DNA from: Prorocentrum cordatum
Lineage: Eukaryota; Sar; Dinophyceae; Prorocentrales; Prorocentraceae
Length of the DNA: 64,000 nucleotides
Assembly (NCBI GenBank): GCA_963575745.1
Contig: CAUYUJ010020563.1
Location: 1 to 64,000, forward strand
Direction of reading: 5' to 3'
Shown: positions 30,541-40,024 of the stretch, piece by piece
Layout of the letters: the number at the start of each line of letters is the position of its first letter
How positions within the stretch are numbered: the first letter of the stretch is position 1
Position numbers and translations under genes: made by a program
The notes under the pieces: model-generated
Database searches by the model: none
Told to the model about the DNA's origin: nothing
Seen by the model: the letters and a program-made list of their open reading frames with translations, nothing else

Positions 30541-31768
30541 GCGGACGAGACCGCGGTGACGCTGCTCCTGGAGGCGGCGGAGGATATCAACCAGCGGCGG
30601 CGCGCGGCGGCCGCGGTCTTGCAGCCCACCAGCAAGGTGGCCCCTCGGCCGCCAACCACGCCGCCGACGGCGAAGGTCTTGGCGAAGTACGGTCGCTCGC
30701 GCGTGGCCGACAACTTGCTCGATGACATGGGCATGGCGCCCGCGCTGGATCCCGAGTTGAACTCGTTCCAGGGCCTGCAGGAGTTCATGGGCGACGGCGA
30801 TGGCGACGACACGGGCTACGACTACGCCAGCTACGACGGTGGCAAGGGCATCACCGACGGTGGCAAGGGCTACGGCGGCGGCAAGGGCAGCTCGAGCAAG
30901 GGCTTCGACAAGGGCCACGACGATGGCAAGGGCAGCGGCGAAGGCTACGACATCGACAAGGGCCGCGACAAAGGCTACCGCGGTGACAGGGGCGACGTGG
31001 GCTACGACGGTGGCAAGGGCGACAAGGGCTACGACCGCCGCTACGACCCGTACAGCTCCACGTGGCATGACCGCCACAGCTCGTGGTACGACCGCGACGG
31101 CGATGACTACGACAACAGGTGGTGCGACCGCAAGCGCTGGGGCGACTACGACAAGGGCTCGAGCAAGGGCTACGACAACAGAGGCTACGACAGCAAGGGC
31201 TACGACAAGAGTGGCAACTACCAGCGTGGCTACGACAACCGTGGTTACAACAACCGCGGCTACGACAACCGCGGATACGACAACCGTGGCTACGACAACT
31301 ACGACAACAGTGGCTACGACAGCCGTGGCTACGACCGCAAGGGCGACAAAGGGCTACGACCGCAAGGGCTACGACGTCGGCAAGGGCAACGACGGTGACA
31401 CGGGCTACGGCGGTGATCCAAGCTACGACCGTGGCGATACAGGCTACGACAGTGGCAAGGGCATCGACAGTGGCAAGGGCTACGACGGCGGCAATGGCGA
31501 TAAAGGCTACGACGGCGGCAAGGGCTGGCGCGAGGGGAAGTCCCGCGGCGGGCGCCACATCAGGCTGGCGAAAGCCCTTGCCACCAAGGAGCAGCTGGAC
31601 GGGCTGCAGGACCTGATGTCGGACCGCGGCAAGGCCGACTACGTCAGGTGGAGCAAACGGACGCACTGGCGCATCTGGGTGGAGGAAAACAATACAGATC
31701 TAGTTCTATCGGGCCCCCTCATCCCTCCTCCTTCAACGGTTCTTACCAAGGACGAGGGGGAAGGATGA
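30538..31768 (+). CDS. GYDKG-repeat low-complexity protein (copy 2), frameshifted
   Basis: ATG 30,538: MADETAVTLLLEAAEDINQR, then KVLAKYGRSRVADNLLDDMG, then many GYD-x-GK, YDNRGYD and DKGSSKGYD units. The island HIRLAK...LDGLQDLMSDRGKAD (about 31,554-31,640) matches copy 1. The frame breaks at about 31,348, where one extra A (GACAAAGGG instead of GACAAGGG) interrupts a 12-bp unit; the same repeat pattern resumes in the next frame and runs to the stop at 31,766-31,768. The break is a real frameshift, a sequencing error or a slippage site. Copy 1 points away from the shared 5' region, so the pair is head to head with about 560 bp between. Confidence 0.65.
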
Positions 31769-32002
31769 GGGCCAAGAACTGGATATGGAATGTGTTCCTC
31801 CTCCCGACATCTGGGCGGAGGCAGCAGTTCGCCGCTGATCCGCAGCGCCAGACACCACTACCAAAGCGGCGCCGAAGCCGCCGCTGTCGCCATTGCGCCT
31901 CGAGCGCCCGTGCCGCCACCGCCGCGGCAGCAGGCGTCGAGTCCATTCTAGACCGCGCGCTGCATCTCCTCCGTCGGGCATGATCTACTATGGTGGGGGT
32001 TG

Positions 32003-32312
32003 TCGTATGTAAGATTCTAACATACAACGCAGTTGTCGTATGTAAGATTCTAACATACGACAAAGTTGTCGTATGTAAGATTCTGACATACGACACCTTG
32101 TCGTATGTAAGATTCTAGCATACGACGGATGTGTTAATATAATCCTTATGATATATATATATATATATATAAGAGCGAGATGTCGTATGTACGATTCTTA
32201 CATACGACGACGTTGTCGTATATAAGATTCTAACATACGACAGATTGTCGTATGTAAGATTCTGACATGCGACAGATTTGTCGCATGTGAGATTCTGACA
32301 TACGACACCAAG
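32003..32312. promoter_or_regulatory. Array of hairpin palindromes around an AT run (origin-like)
   Basis: Eight units of the form TGTCGTATGTAAGATTCT-N-ACATACGACA, in which both arms (TGTCGTATGT and ACATACGACA) are complementary around AAGATTCT. Four lie at 32,006-32,127 and four at 32,180-32,312, either side of an AT-rich stretch with (AT)n at about 32,150-32,172. A few arms carry compensating or single changes. The centre of the array coincides with the midpoint of element A (32,111). Iterated palindromes flanking an easily melted AT run resemble replication origins or protein-binding arrays; the role is inference. Confidence 0.7.
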
Positions 32313-32454
32313 GGTTTGAGCTCATGTTTAGAGTAAACTTCGAGGGTCTCCATCTCGCTCGTGGTCGACGTTGCGCCTAGAATTGGCTTGTCTGCTTGGC
32401 TGCGCTGCCCGCGGCTGCGCTGGATCATGTTGATAAGTGATGCATGAGCGTGGC

Positions 32455-33320
32455 GTGAGCGAGAATAAGGGGAAGTGGGATGAGAGGAGGATGCGCGGGA
32501 GAAGGAGGACAAGGAGAAGGAGAGGGGGGAGGATTCTGAGGAGGAGGTGGGGGGTGAGGAGGAGGAGGAGGAGGGGAAGGCCCATCCTCCCCCTCATCCT
32601 CATCCTCCCCCTCCTACCTTTATCCTCCTCCTCCTCCTCCTCCGCCGCCGCCTCCTCCTCCCTCCTCCTTCTCCTCCGCCTCATCACCCTCCTCATCTTC
32701 CCCCACCTCCTCCTCCTCCTCTGCCTCCTCTTCCTTCCTCATCCTCCTCCTCATCATCCTCATTCTCCTCATTCTTACTCCGTCTCATTCTCACCCTCTT
32801 CATTCTCATCATGTCTCCTCCTCGTTCCCGCCGTCGCCGTCGAAGCCGTCGCCTGCGTCGTCATCTGCGCGCGCGGTGCAGGAGAGGGCGGCGGCCACCG
32901 TGACGACCACGATTGAACGACAACGAGGATGAGGAGGAGTAGGAGGAGGAGCATGAGGAGGAGCAGGACAAGGAGCACGCGGAGGAAGAGGGGGACGATG
33001 GGGAGGAGGAGAAGGAGGAGGAGGAGGGGGAAGAAGATGAGGAGGAGCAATTGCCATGGCGGCTGCGATAGCGACGGCGACGGCGAAGAGTTGGTGGCGA
33101 CGAGTTGGCTGCGACGAGTTCGACGGCGGCGGAGACGACGGCGGGGGCGTCTCCTCCTGCTCCTCCTCCTGCTCGCCCTCCCCCTTCTCCTCACCCTCGT
33201 CCTCCTTCTCCTCCTCCCTATCCCTCCTCGCCATTCTCATCCCCATCATCCTCCTTCTCCGTCTCCTTCACCTCCACCGCCTAACCCTCCTCATCCTATT
33301 CTTAGTTCTCCTCGTCCTCA
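32455..33320. repeat. Alternating GGA and TCC tracts
   Basis: GGA-rich 32,470-32,580, TCC-rich 32,583-32,770, GGA-rich 32,925-33,050, TCC-rich 33,160-33,300, all impure. It contains no frame I would call a gene, although Ser/Arg- and Glu-rich frames are open. Confidence 0.8.
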
Positions 33321-33459
33321 TTCGTATTCGTATCCTCGGTCTCTCCGCAGGGTGCTTTATCGCGCGAAAAGCTGCAACGAGAACCTGAAGGCTCGCATAC
33401 ATGCGTTTGCACGCACAACCCCAACGAGCCCCCATCTAAGTACGCCCCGACACCCACAC

Positions 33460-34206
33460 TCAGGCGGCGTATTCACCGATACCCAAGGCTTTGCGCCCCC
33501 GCGCACGATCGGCAGCACCTGCCTCCACAAGGCGATTATTCGCCCGATCAACCGCACCCTTACACCTCTTGGCGTCGTCCAAGAGCATCGTGAACGAATC
33601 CGCGGCCTGCTCCGCCTTCTGCACGAGCTTCTCCATCTTCTTGTATGCAGCGTCTGCCTTTCGAGTGGGCATGGACGGGGGGTCAGACGTGGCGTTGACA
33701 CGCCGTTGCTAAGTGCGACCGTTCGCCCAACCGCTTGAGACCATGCGACCACAGTCGCAACGCCAAGCCATTGCACAAGCAATTTCACACCCTGACATCA
33801 TGATAGTACATACCTGCGTGTCAACGCAACCGAACGCGCATGCATACGACTGCATTGGGCGTTGCCTCAACGCCCCCCCGCCCCCCCGCAGTGCCACAAG
33901 TGCGCCCTCCGACGCGAACTACTCGCAGCCGATTGCAATGCGTTTCAACACAACCGAACATGCATACAACTGCATCGGGTGATGCCCAAACGTTTATGCT
34001 CTAATCAGCAAATATATTTCGACGTGAATGGATTGCAACCACTTGCAACATGTCATGCATGAGATACTGGCTGCCTTGCGGTCCGCCTTTTTGGACATCT
34101 TCTGGCAATGCTGCTTGTGCCTGATCAGGGTATCCAACCTTTCATTGAAGTACTCCGTGTCCTCCTTGCGGTGCTTGGCACGCAGCGCCTTCAAGTCGGC
34201 TGACAT
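33460..34206 (-). CDS. Small helical basic protein, two exons
   Basis: ATG at 34,206. Exon 1 is 34,206-34,075 (44 codons, MSADLKALRAKHRKEDTEYF...MSKKADRK). A GC-AG intron follows, 34,074-33,658 (donor AAG/GCAGCC, acceptor AAAG/GCA). Exon 2 is 33,657-33,460 (65 codons plus stop, ADAAYKKMEKLVQKAEQAAD...GRKALGIGEYAA). Both exons keep phase 0, giving 109 aa. It is strongly helical and charged, probably coiled coil, and basic overall. No family recognised. The intron holds a duplicated 55-bp unit. It is divergent from the similarly built gene at 34,615, with about 410 bp between starts. Confidence 0.7.
33813..33992. repeat. Duplicated unit inside an intron
   Basis: Two copies (about 33,813-33,868 and 33,935-33,992) share TCAACRCAACCGAAC, GCATGCATAC-AACTGCAT and CGGGYGWTGCC blocks. 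They lie inside the 416-bp GC-AG intron of the minus-strand small gene. Confidence 0.6.
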
Positions 34207-34614
34207 GGCAGGCGTAGTCGCGTACACACGCGCGCGCGCCGCAGCTTACAAGCTGCGTTCTCTCAGCCCTCAACCAACTCGGCTGCGTGAAAACGCATGT
34301 AGTCTGCGACGCGGTCGCATGGCATGAGTGCCAACCATGTGATCACACATCACTGCCCTACTCATACCCCCCCACTACATCGACGCCGTGATCGGGCACT
34401 CCCGTTGCATGTCCACCCCCAGCCGCCTCCTCATCTCGACCCCTCTCCTGTTCACACCTCTCGCGCCCCCCCCCCCCCCAGCTTACTACATGTCGCCAAC
34501 GATGGCGGGGCTGAACGCTTGGCAAACCGTCAGCAGCATTTGTGGTTCATTCGCCCACCTTTGCGAACCAGTTCACGCGTGGCTTACGCGCCCCCATTTG
34601 TGGTTCACGTGTCC
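34207..34614. promoter_or_regulatory. Shared 5' region of two divergent small genes
   Basis: About 410 bp between two start codons, so any promoters must lie here. Contents: an alternating CGCGCGCG run near 34,227-34,240, a C17 homopolymer near 34,465 and a short duplication of TTTGTGGTTCA (near 34,538 and 34,598). No TATA-like box is obvious; dinoflagellate promoters usually lack one. Confidence 0.35.
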
Positions 34615-35055
34615 ATGGGAAAATCAGCGAAGACGATCGCGATGGAAGCGCAGGTGCGCTTTGAGCTGCAGGATGAAAAGCAGGAACGCCAGCGGTCAGT
34701 GAAGACTGCCAAGGCGGCATTGAAGCATGCCAAAGCAGCGAAGACGCAGGCTGAGAAGAAGGCAGGCGGTTGTTAACTAACAACAACACAAGGGCCCCTC
34801 GAGGCCAGGGGGGAGGGGATGGGCTCTCGAGCCCACCCCCTTAGTCAATGGCCCCATCGGTGTCGCCAGTCCCACCCGCCTCCGTGCGATCGCCCCCCTC
34901 CCCCCCCCCCCCCCCGATAGGCAGAGAAGAGGTTCAATGCGTTTTTGAAGAGCAAGGACGCGTGGATGAACGCGCTGCTCGACAAGGATGATGCGAGCGC
35001 GGCCCACGTTCGGGCCGAGACTGAGCTGGCGCGCGCCGAGCGCGATGCCCGCTAG
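34615..35055 (+). CDS. Small helical basic protein, two exons
   Basis: ATG at 34,615. Exon 1 is 34,615-34,761 (49 codons, MGKSAKTIAMEAQVRFELQD...KTQAEKK). A GC-AG intron spans 34,762-34,920 (donor AAG/GCAGGC, acceptor GATAG/GCA) and includes a C18 run as polypyrimidine tract. Exon 2 is 34,921-35,055 (44 codons plus stop, AEKRFNAFLKSKDAWMNALL...RAERDAR). Total 93 aa, helical and Lys/Ala-rich, possibly nucleic-acid binding. Exon sizes, phase-0 intron position after a KK/RK pair and an Ala start of exon 2 mirror the divergent gene at 34,206, so the two may be old paralogues. Confidence 0.7.
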
Positions 35056-35984
35056 GGGTGTGGGGGCGACGGGCGACGGGTGGAGGGGTCAGAGAAAAAA
35101 CCTGCATGCATCAATGCAAGATGAGTCTGGGATGATAATGTCGGCATGATAGCGCAGGTGCCTCGTCCTCCTCCTCATCTTCCCCCTTCTCCTCCTCCTC
35201 CCTCCTCCTCCGCCTCCTCCTCCCCCCTCCCTCCCCATCCTCATCCTCATCCTCATCCTCATCCTCCCCATCGCATCATTCCCTCTTCGTCCCTCCTCGT
35301 CGTTGTCCTCCTGTTGCTGCTGGTGCTGATGCTCTTGCCCATCCTACTACGCTACTAAGCCGTGCCCCCCCCCATCGCTCCCTCACAACTGCTTCGCACT
35401 CTGAATGGCATTGGTGCTATGCGTTTCCGCCTTTTCGCGTCATAGGATCATCCGACGCCTCACGATATCTGTAGGATGACGCAGCACCAAAACCCCAAGA
35501 GGAACCACATATAGAGCCCCAAGGCCGCACCGAGGAGGAGGAGAAGGATGAGGAGGGGAAGATGAGGAGGATGAGGCGGAAGAGGAGGAGGATAGGGAGG
35601 ATCGCGACTTTGGGATGCTCCCGACTGGTGGGGTTAAATCCAGAACGCCAGTTCTGTGAGTGATGTCTTGGACCGTCCCCTCGGCATCAGCGCGCGCGCA
35701 CTTAACGAGAATGATGATGAGACATATGATGATAACAACTGCAGGTGGTCTGCGCTCTTCGTTCGGGTAGGATGGGCTGGCGGGGATACGCGACGCGGCA
35801 ACACTTACATCGCCATATACGCGTCGGTTCTATGTATGCCAAGATGTATGCAACCCGTTGCAGGTGGTAGACTCGCACTGCCATCCGAAACCAATCTTCG
35901 ATGCGTGGGGCATTGCAAGTTGGCATCAGTTGGTGTCGGGTTCTCGTTTCGAATATAGATCACACAGGCCCGCGTCGCATAGCA
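35056..35984. other. Intergenic, with TCC and GGA tracts
   Basis: (TCC)n and CCTCAT repeats at 35,165-35,345 and an impure GGA tract at 35,533-35,605. From 35,640 to 35,960 the plus strand is open but reads without recognisable features. No gene called. Confidence 0.5.
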
Positions 35985-36075
35985 ATTTGGGCTCGATCGC
36001 GATCGATCGCGATCTATCGCGAGGCGCGATCTTTCGCGATGCGCGACCTATCGCGAGGCGCGAGGCGCGAAGGTT
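35985..36075. repeat. GATCGCGATC palindromic repeat cluster
   Basis: Overlapping palindromes GATCGCGATCGATCGCGATC followed by CTATCGCGAGGCGCGA units, about eight TCGCGA cores in 90 bp. It lies just upstream of the 36,091 start codon and next to another palindrome, so it could be regulatory. Confidence 0.75.
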
Positions 36076-36110
36076 CGGAACTGTCGTCATATGACGACGG
36101 TGCCGAACCT
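36071..36110. promoter_or_regulatory. 40-bp palindrome centred on a start codon
   Basis: Arms AGGTTCGGAACTGTCGTCAT and ATGACGACGGTGCCGAACCT are reverse complements at 18 of 20 positions. The axis of symmetry falls exactly before the ATG at 36,091, so the right arm is the first seven codons. It could form a hairpin hiding the start codon in RNA, or be a dimer-binding DNA site. Confidence 0.8.
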
Positions 36111-36876
36111 CCGCGCGGAACTGCAGCACATGTCAGGGTGGGTATCGACACACATCGCATGCGGCCTGTGCCCATCAGCCGTGGCCCAGCACCAGTACGA
36201 CAGCCTCCTCATGAAGATCAACAACCTGTCACAGATCAGTACTGACGAGGCGACAGCCTTGGTGAAAACAATCAGGGAGTACTCGCTGAACACTTGGACT
36301 CAAGAGAACATCGCACGCTTGTGCCAGAGCGTCGGGACCAAGACAGGCATGTTGTCAATGACAGGCGGATCCAAGCAATGGCAAGATATTAGCACTGCAT
36401 CGAGGGTCTTCACGGCGAGCGAGACCAAATCGCTGAAGAGCGGCGACCTGAGTGAGAAGGCGTGCATACGTCTGGTCGCCGCTCGGTGCAAGCTGATCGG
36501 CGCCCACACGCTCTCCGAGAGCCCCAAGGGCAAGATGGCAGCGCTCGTGGCGTGGGGCAGCGGCAAGGGGCATGGGTGCGATTGGCTCAGGCTCCTCGGA
36601 GAGGTGAAGGGTGCCATCTCCAAGGCCATCACGTGCAAGGGTTGGTCCACGCTTGGGTACGCCACGGTGTGGAACTTCGACCGCATCGAGGACATGTCGG
36701 CGGAGCCGTGGTGGAAATCAGCTTACAAGGACGATGGGCCCGCCTTGGAGGAGATCCAGACGGACGCGCCAGACTACGCGAGGAAGTCGAGCAGGTTCTA
36801 CGCGGCGAAGACCTCGCCTGCAGCTGCAGCACCCCCAATGACAGCCCCAGACCCTACGGCTGGCGGGCAGTTGTAA
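36091..36876 (+). CDS. Hypothetical protein, upstream half of a stop-split gene
   Basis: 261 codons from ATG 36,091 to TAA 36,874-36,876. Helical, with an aromatic/Lys-rich core (CKLIGAHTLSESPKGKMAAL, WGSGKGHGCDWLRLLGEVKG, WSTLGYATVWNFDRIEDM). The frame continues after the stop: one codon later is the ATG of the 36,880 ORF in the same frame. So the two ORFs probably come from one gene interrupted by a single TAA. The start is embedded in a 40-bp palindrome. No family recognised. Confidence 0.65.
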   Translation: MTTVPNLRAELQHMSGWVSTHIACGLCPSAVAQHQYDSLLMKINNLSQISTDEATALVKTIREYSLNTWTQENIARLCQSVGTKTGMLSMTGGSKQWQDISTASRVFTASETKSLKSGDLSEKACIRLVAARCKLIGAHTLSESPKGKMAALVAWGSGKGHGCDWLRLLGEVKGAISKAITCKGWSTLGYATVWNFDRIEDMSAEPWWKSAYKDDGPALEEIQTDAPDYARKSSRFYAAKTSPAAAAPPMTAPDPTAGGQL

Positions 36877-36879
36877 GTC

Positions 36880-37497
36880 ATGCAGGCCCTGTTCGGTGCA
36901 CCGCTGTGCGCGGCGCTCTTCGCCAACTCGGCGGCCGCGGCTCTCAGGCCGCCCGAGCCGCCTGCGCAGCCGCGCGTGGAGCTGGAGCCCCCGAAGCCAA
37001 AGCTCCCGCCGCGCGAGGAGCCGCAGCAGGAGCCGAAGCTCCCGCCGCGCGAGGAGCCGCGCGATGAGCCGCGCGATGAGGAGCCCGAGCCAGACCTGAC
37101 CGACGAGGAGGAGAAGCTCAGGGCGCTCCTCGCCAAGAAGGCCAAGACCGCCAAGGCGAGGAAGCGCCCCTCCGCGGCTGGCGAAGGCGTCGGTGACGCC
37201 GAGGGCGGGGCAGGCGTCGAAGACGCCGAGGGGGCTGTGCCAATGAAGAAGGCGCGGCCCCCTGCCATGCGGCGACCCGCAGCTGCCGTGCCAAAGCCCG
37301 CCGTGCTGCCCAAGCCGCCGACGTGCGAGTGCAACACGCCGTACAGGTGCGGCTACGTGATCTACAAGCCTTCACAGAAGGTGTTCAGGGCCGTTGTGGG
37401 GAGGGCAGATCGCCGCGTCCGCTTCGACCGCAATGCGACGATGAATCGCATTGAGGCTTGGAGCGCGGCGCTGGCGTGGATCGACGCCAAGTGTTAG
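36880..37497 (+). CDS. Hypothetical protein, downstream half with AP2-like C-terminus
   Basis: 205 aa. N-terminal Pro/Glu repeats (PPREEPQQEPKLPPREEPRD from 18-39-bp DNA repeats), an acidic then Lys-rich stretch (LLAKKAKTAKARKRPSAA), MKKARPPAMRRPAAAVPKPA as a nuclear-signal-like region, and a C-terminal about 50-residue domain CGYVIYKPSQKVFRAVVG...RIEAWSAALAWIDAKC. That last part, three short strands then a helix, resembles the small AP2/ERF-like domains abundant in alveolates (inference). In frame with the preceding ORF across TAA-GTC-ATG. Confidence 0.65.
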   Translation: MQALFGAPLCAALFANSAAAALRPPEPPAQPRVELEPPKPKLPPREEPQQEPKLPPREEPRDEPRDEEPEPDLTDEEEKLRALLAKKAKTAKARKRPSAAGEGVGDAEGGAGVEDAEGAVPMKKARPPAMRRPAAAVPKPAVLPKPPTCECNTPYRCGYVIYKPSQKVFRAVVGRADRRVRFDRNATMNRIEAWSAALAWIDAKC

Positions 37498-37644
37498 GTG
37501 CTCGACGCGGGGAGGGGGAGGACCAGGGGGTTGTTGAGGACCATCAAGGCTGGGAGCTCGCATCGCAGCTGCAGCGCGGCGGTGGGCGGCGCCACATCGA
37601 CGAACTCTCTCTTGCTTGTATGACGTTGCACCATGATGTCTAAA

Positions 37645-37862
37645 ACACAAGTCTGTTGCGATCTTTTCATCGCAAGTCGCATGCACCAATATGCAACACT
37701 CCTTTCTGTTGCGAGCTACCGTCGCACTTCGTATGCATCAATATGCACCTACATGTCCTTCTGATGCGACGTCGTATCATGCCATATGCATCGGTATGCA
37801 ACGTGCGCTTCTGTTGTGATCTATCGCCTCGCTGCGTTCAGATGCATCATGCAGCGTGCCCC
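37645..37862. repeat. Four-copy 53-55-bp repeat upstream of transposase gene
   Basis: Units start TCTGTTGCGAKC at about 37,649, 37,705, 37,757 and 37,811 and contain ATGCACCAATATGCAAC or a variant. Confidence 0.7.
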
Positions 37863-37915
37863 TACCATAACGCGACGCATGCATCCTATGATGCGCATTG
37901 GCATCGTTATCGAGT

Positions 37916-37936
37916 CTGTAGCCATTTGGGCTGAAA
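37916..37936 (+). other. Relict spliced-leader-like sequence
   Basis: CTGTAGCCATTTGGGCTGAAA matches the known dinoflagellate trans-spliced leader (…GTAGCCATTTTGGCTCAAG) at 17 of 21 positions, and the ATG of the transposase-like gene follows after two bases. Relict leaders in the genome are known to mark gene copies derived from reverse-transcribed, trans-spliced mRNA. So this may be a retrocopy origin mark. Confidence 0.55.
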
Positions 37937-37938
37937 CC

Positions 37939-40024
37939 ATGGCCGCGTCCGCCGCCAGGAAACGCAAGGCGGATGAGGCGCTGGTGGAGCTCCACAGGGG
38001 CTCATACCTGTCACAGCGCGCTCTGTCGGGTGTCCTAAAATATGTGCGAGACCATGGGTTGCCCGACAATATTTCACGGAGCTCACAATACAGGGCAAAC
38101 GAAAACATCATTGCCAAAGAGTCGAACGCATATGGGAACGTCTTGCGTTGCATAGACACGCCTTTAGTCAGTGGTAGAACTTTCGAGAACTGGGCGTGCT
38201 GTCCTGGGCCATTTTTGTATTCCTGCTGCAAGGCTAGCGCTCCAGTCAGGGAGATGTTTCGCCGTTCACTTCAGGGGCACCCATGCAGCCTGGCGTCGCC
38301 GCGGCACATCATTCTATATTTCGACGGTATTTCCCCGCTAGACCCCCTGGCGAAGGGAAAAGATTATCGGGGGGTTGATGCTGTTTACTGGTCGTTCGCT
38401 GAGTTCGACGAGTCCTTGGGTAACGAAGATGCGTGGTTCACGCTTAGCACTGCGCGGTGCGCAAAAATATAAAAGCATTCCAGGTGGCATCGGGCAGTGC
38501 ATCAAGATGGTCCTCAAAGAAGTTGTTTTTTTTAAGTCTGCTGGTGGTTTCAATTTTGAGACGAGCGGTGTTACATTAGACGTGTCAGAGAACGGCGACG
38601 CAACGTCGCACGCGACGATCGTCGCGAAGCTGTCGTGCGTCATAGGGGACGAAGAGGCATTGCGGGAACTACACATGAACAAAGGGCACGCTGGTTTCAA
38701 ACCCTGTGCGTTATGTCGCAACGTCTTGAATAGAAAGTTTGATTATTTGACATATGATGTATCTGGTTTCTTTGTGACAGACGCGCGCTTGGATGCGTCA
38801 AAGATACGCAGAAACGATGACGCGACAACCATCGCGATCCTGGAACGACTTCGACCCGATTGGGATAAATATCAGCGGGGGGAGTTTTCAGAGGGGCAGT
38901 ACACGACCATCACACAGCACAAAGGATGGAACTTCCACCCCGAACACATAGCGCTGGACCCAGGTTTGCGATATCTCCCTGCGTCATTCATTTGCTTTGA
39001 CTGGATGCACATTTATTTTGTGTCTGGTATATTCGACAGAGAAGTAACAGCACTTTTAGGGCATGCGCAGTTCAAGTGTTTGTGTGATGCAAGGGAGTTG
39101 CATGAGTATTTCATGAAGTGGACGCGGCCGAGTAAACACCACTCAGCCGCAACTGTATGGGAGACTGGTGAGCTCCAAGCAGGTGCCTCAGAAGAGATCT
39201 CTGCGTTGCCTGTTTTGTGCAGGTATATTCGGCAAGTAATTGCCAAGCATCCTTCATCGGATCAAGTGGCCCCCCAGATCGCAAGTATGCTGGCATTGCA
39301 AGATGCCGTTGACATAATCATCACGGCGGCGCGGCGGCTTCCAGTCACGACCGCGCAGATAGAGTCAGCGATAGTGAAACATCTTCGGTGCCATCAGGAC
39401 GCATATGGTGAAAGCTATTGGGTGTATAAGCACCATATGGCAACACATTTGCCAGAAATGTTTGAAAAACATGGGTCGCTCAGTTGCTTTGTCCAGGAAC
39501 GCAAGCACAAAAACGTAAAACGTTTCGCCAAAGACCACATGTGCAAGAAGGGGCCAGAGAAGGCTCTCATGGTCCAACTCACTGCGCAGCACGCGCACGA
39601 TTTAAAGACCATGCGTGTTTCACCTGGCTTAGTCGACCCAACGAAAGCAACACAGAAGCTGCTGAATGCGTTGAAACGCATGTGCCCTGGGACGCAGACA
39701 GCCGTCTCCAGCATCGAAGCCATGACAGATTTCGGCCGCATCAAGCGCGGTGATATCGTACTTCTGGGGTCGGGCGGGATGCATGCAGCAATGCAAGTGT
39801 GGTTTCACGTGAAATGCGACGATGGCGAGTCGCAGGTGCTTGTCCAGCAGCTTGCAACTAAGCATGTGAACGCCGCTGAAGGTTTTTCCAGACACATCTT
39901 TTTAGATGATACAGACCCTGTTCTGATGCCTCTGACCTCGCTGAAAGCTCCTGTGATTTACAGGAAAATAGAGAACGACATCACGTGCATTTGGCCAGTA
40001 GAATACAAATCGCGATGTTGCTAG
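37939..40024 (+). CDS. Transposase-like protein of element A, frameshifted
   Basis: Frame 1, 37,939-38,472, reads MAASAARKRKADEALVELHR...YFDGISPLDPLAKGKDYRG...VDAVYWSFAEFDE...WFTLSTAR. The protein resumes in another frame after about 38,460 (KSIPGGIGQCIKMVLKEVVF) and runs to TAG 40,022-40,024. The shift lies in the A/T-rich run GCAAAAATATAAAAG. Landmarks: YFDGISPLDP (candidate catalytic Asp region), GHAGFKPCALC (CxxC), CFDWMHIYFVSGIF, HHMATHLPEMFEKHG, and FVQERKHKNVKRFA. This order (D-region, CxxC, DWMH, HH, ERKHK) fits the large eukaryotic cut-and-paste transposases of the CMC/KDZ type and a multicopy dinoflagellate family; exact family not assigned. About 695 aa if joined. It lies 240 bp from the right end of element A, with a leader relict just upstream. 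Confidence 0.6.

Noticed and set aside
32003-32312. Palindromic units as CRISPR repeats
   Set aside because: Spacing between palindromes is only a few bases, there is no spacer of constant length, and there are no cas-like genes.
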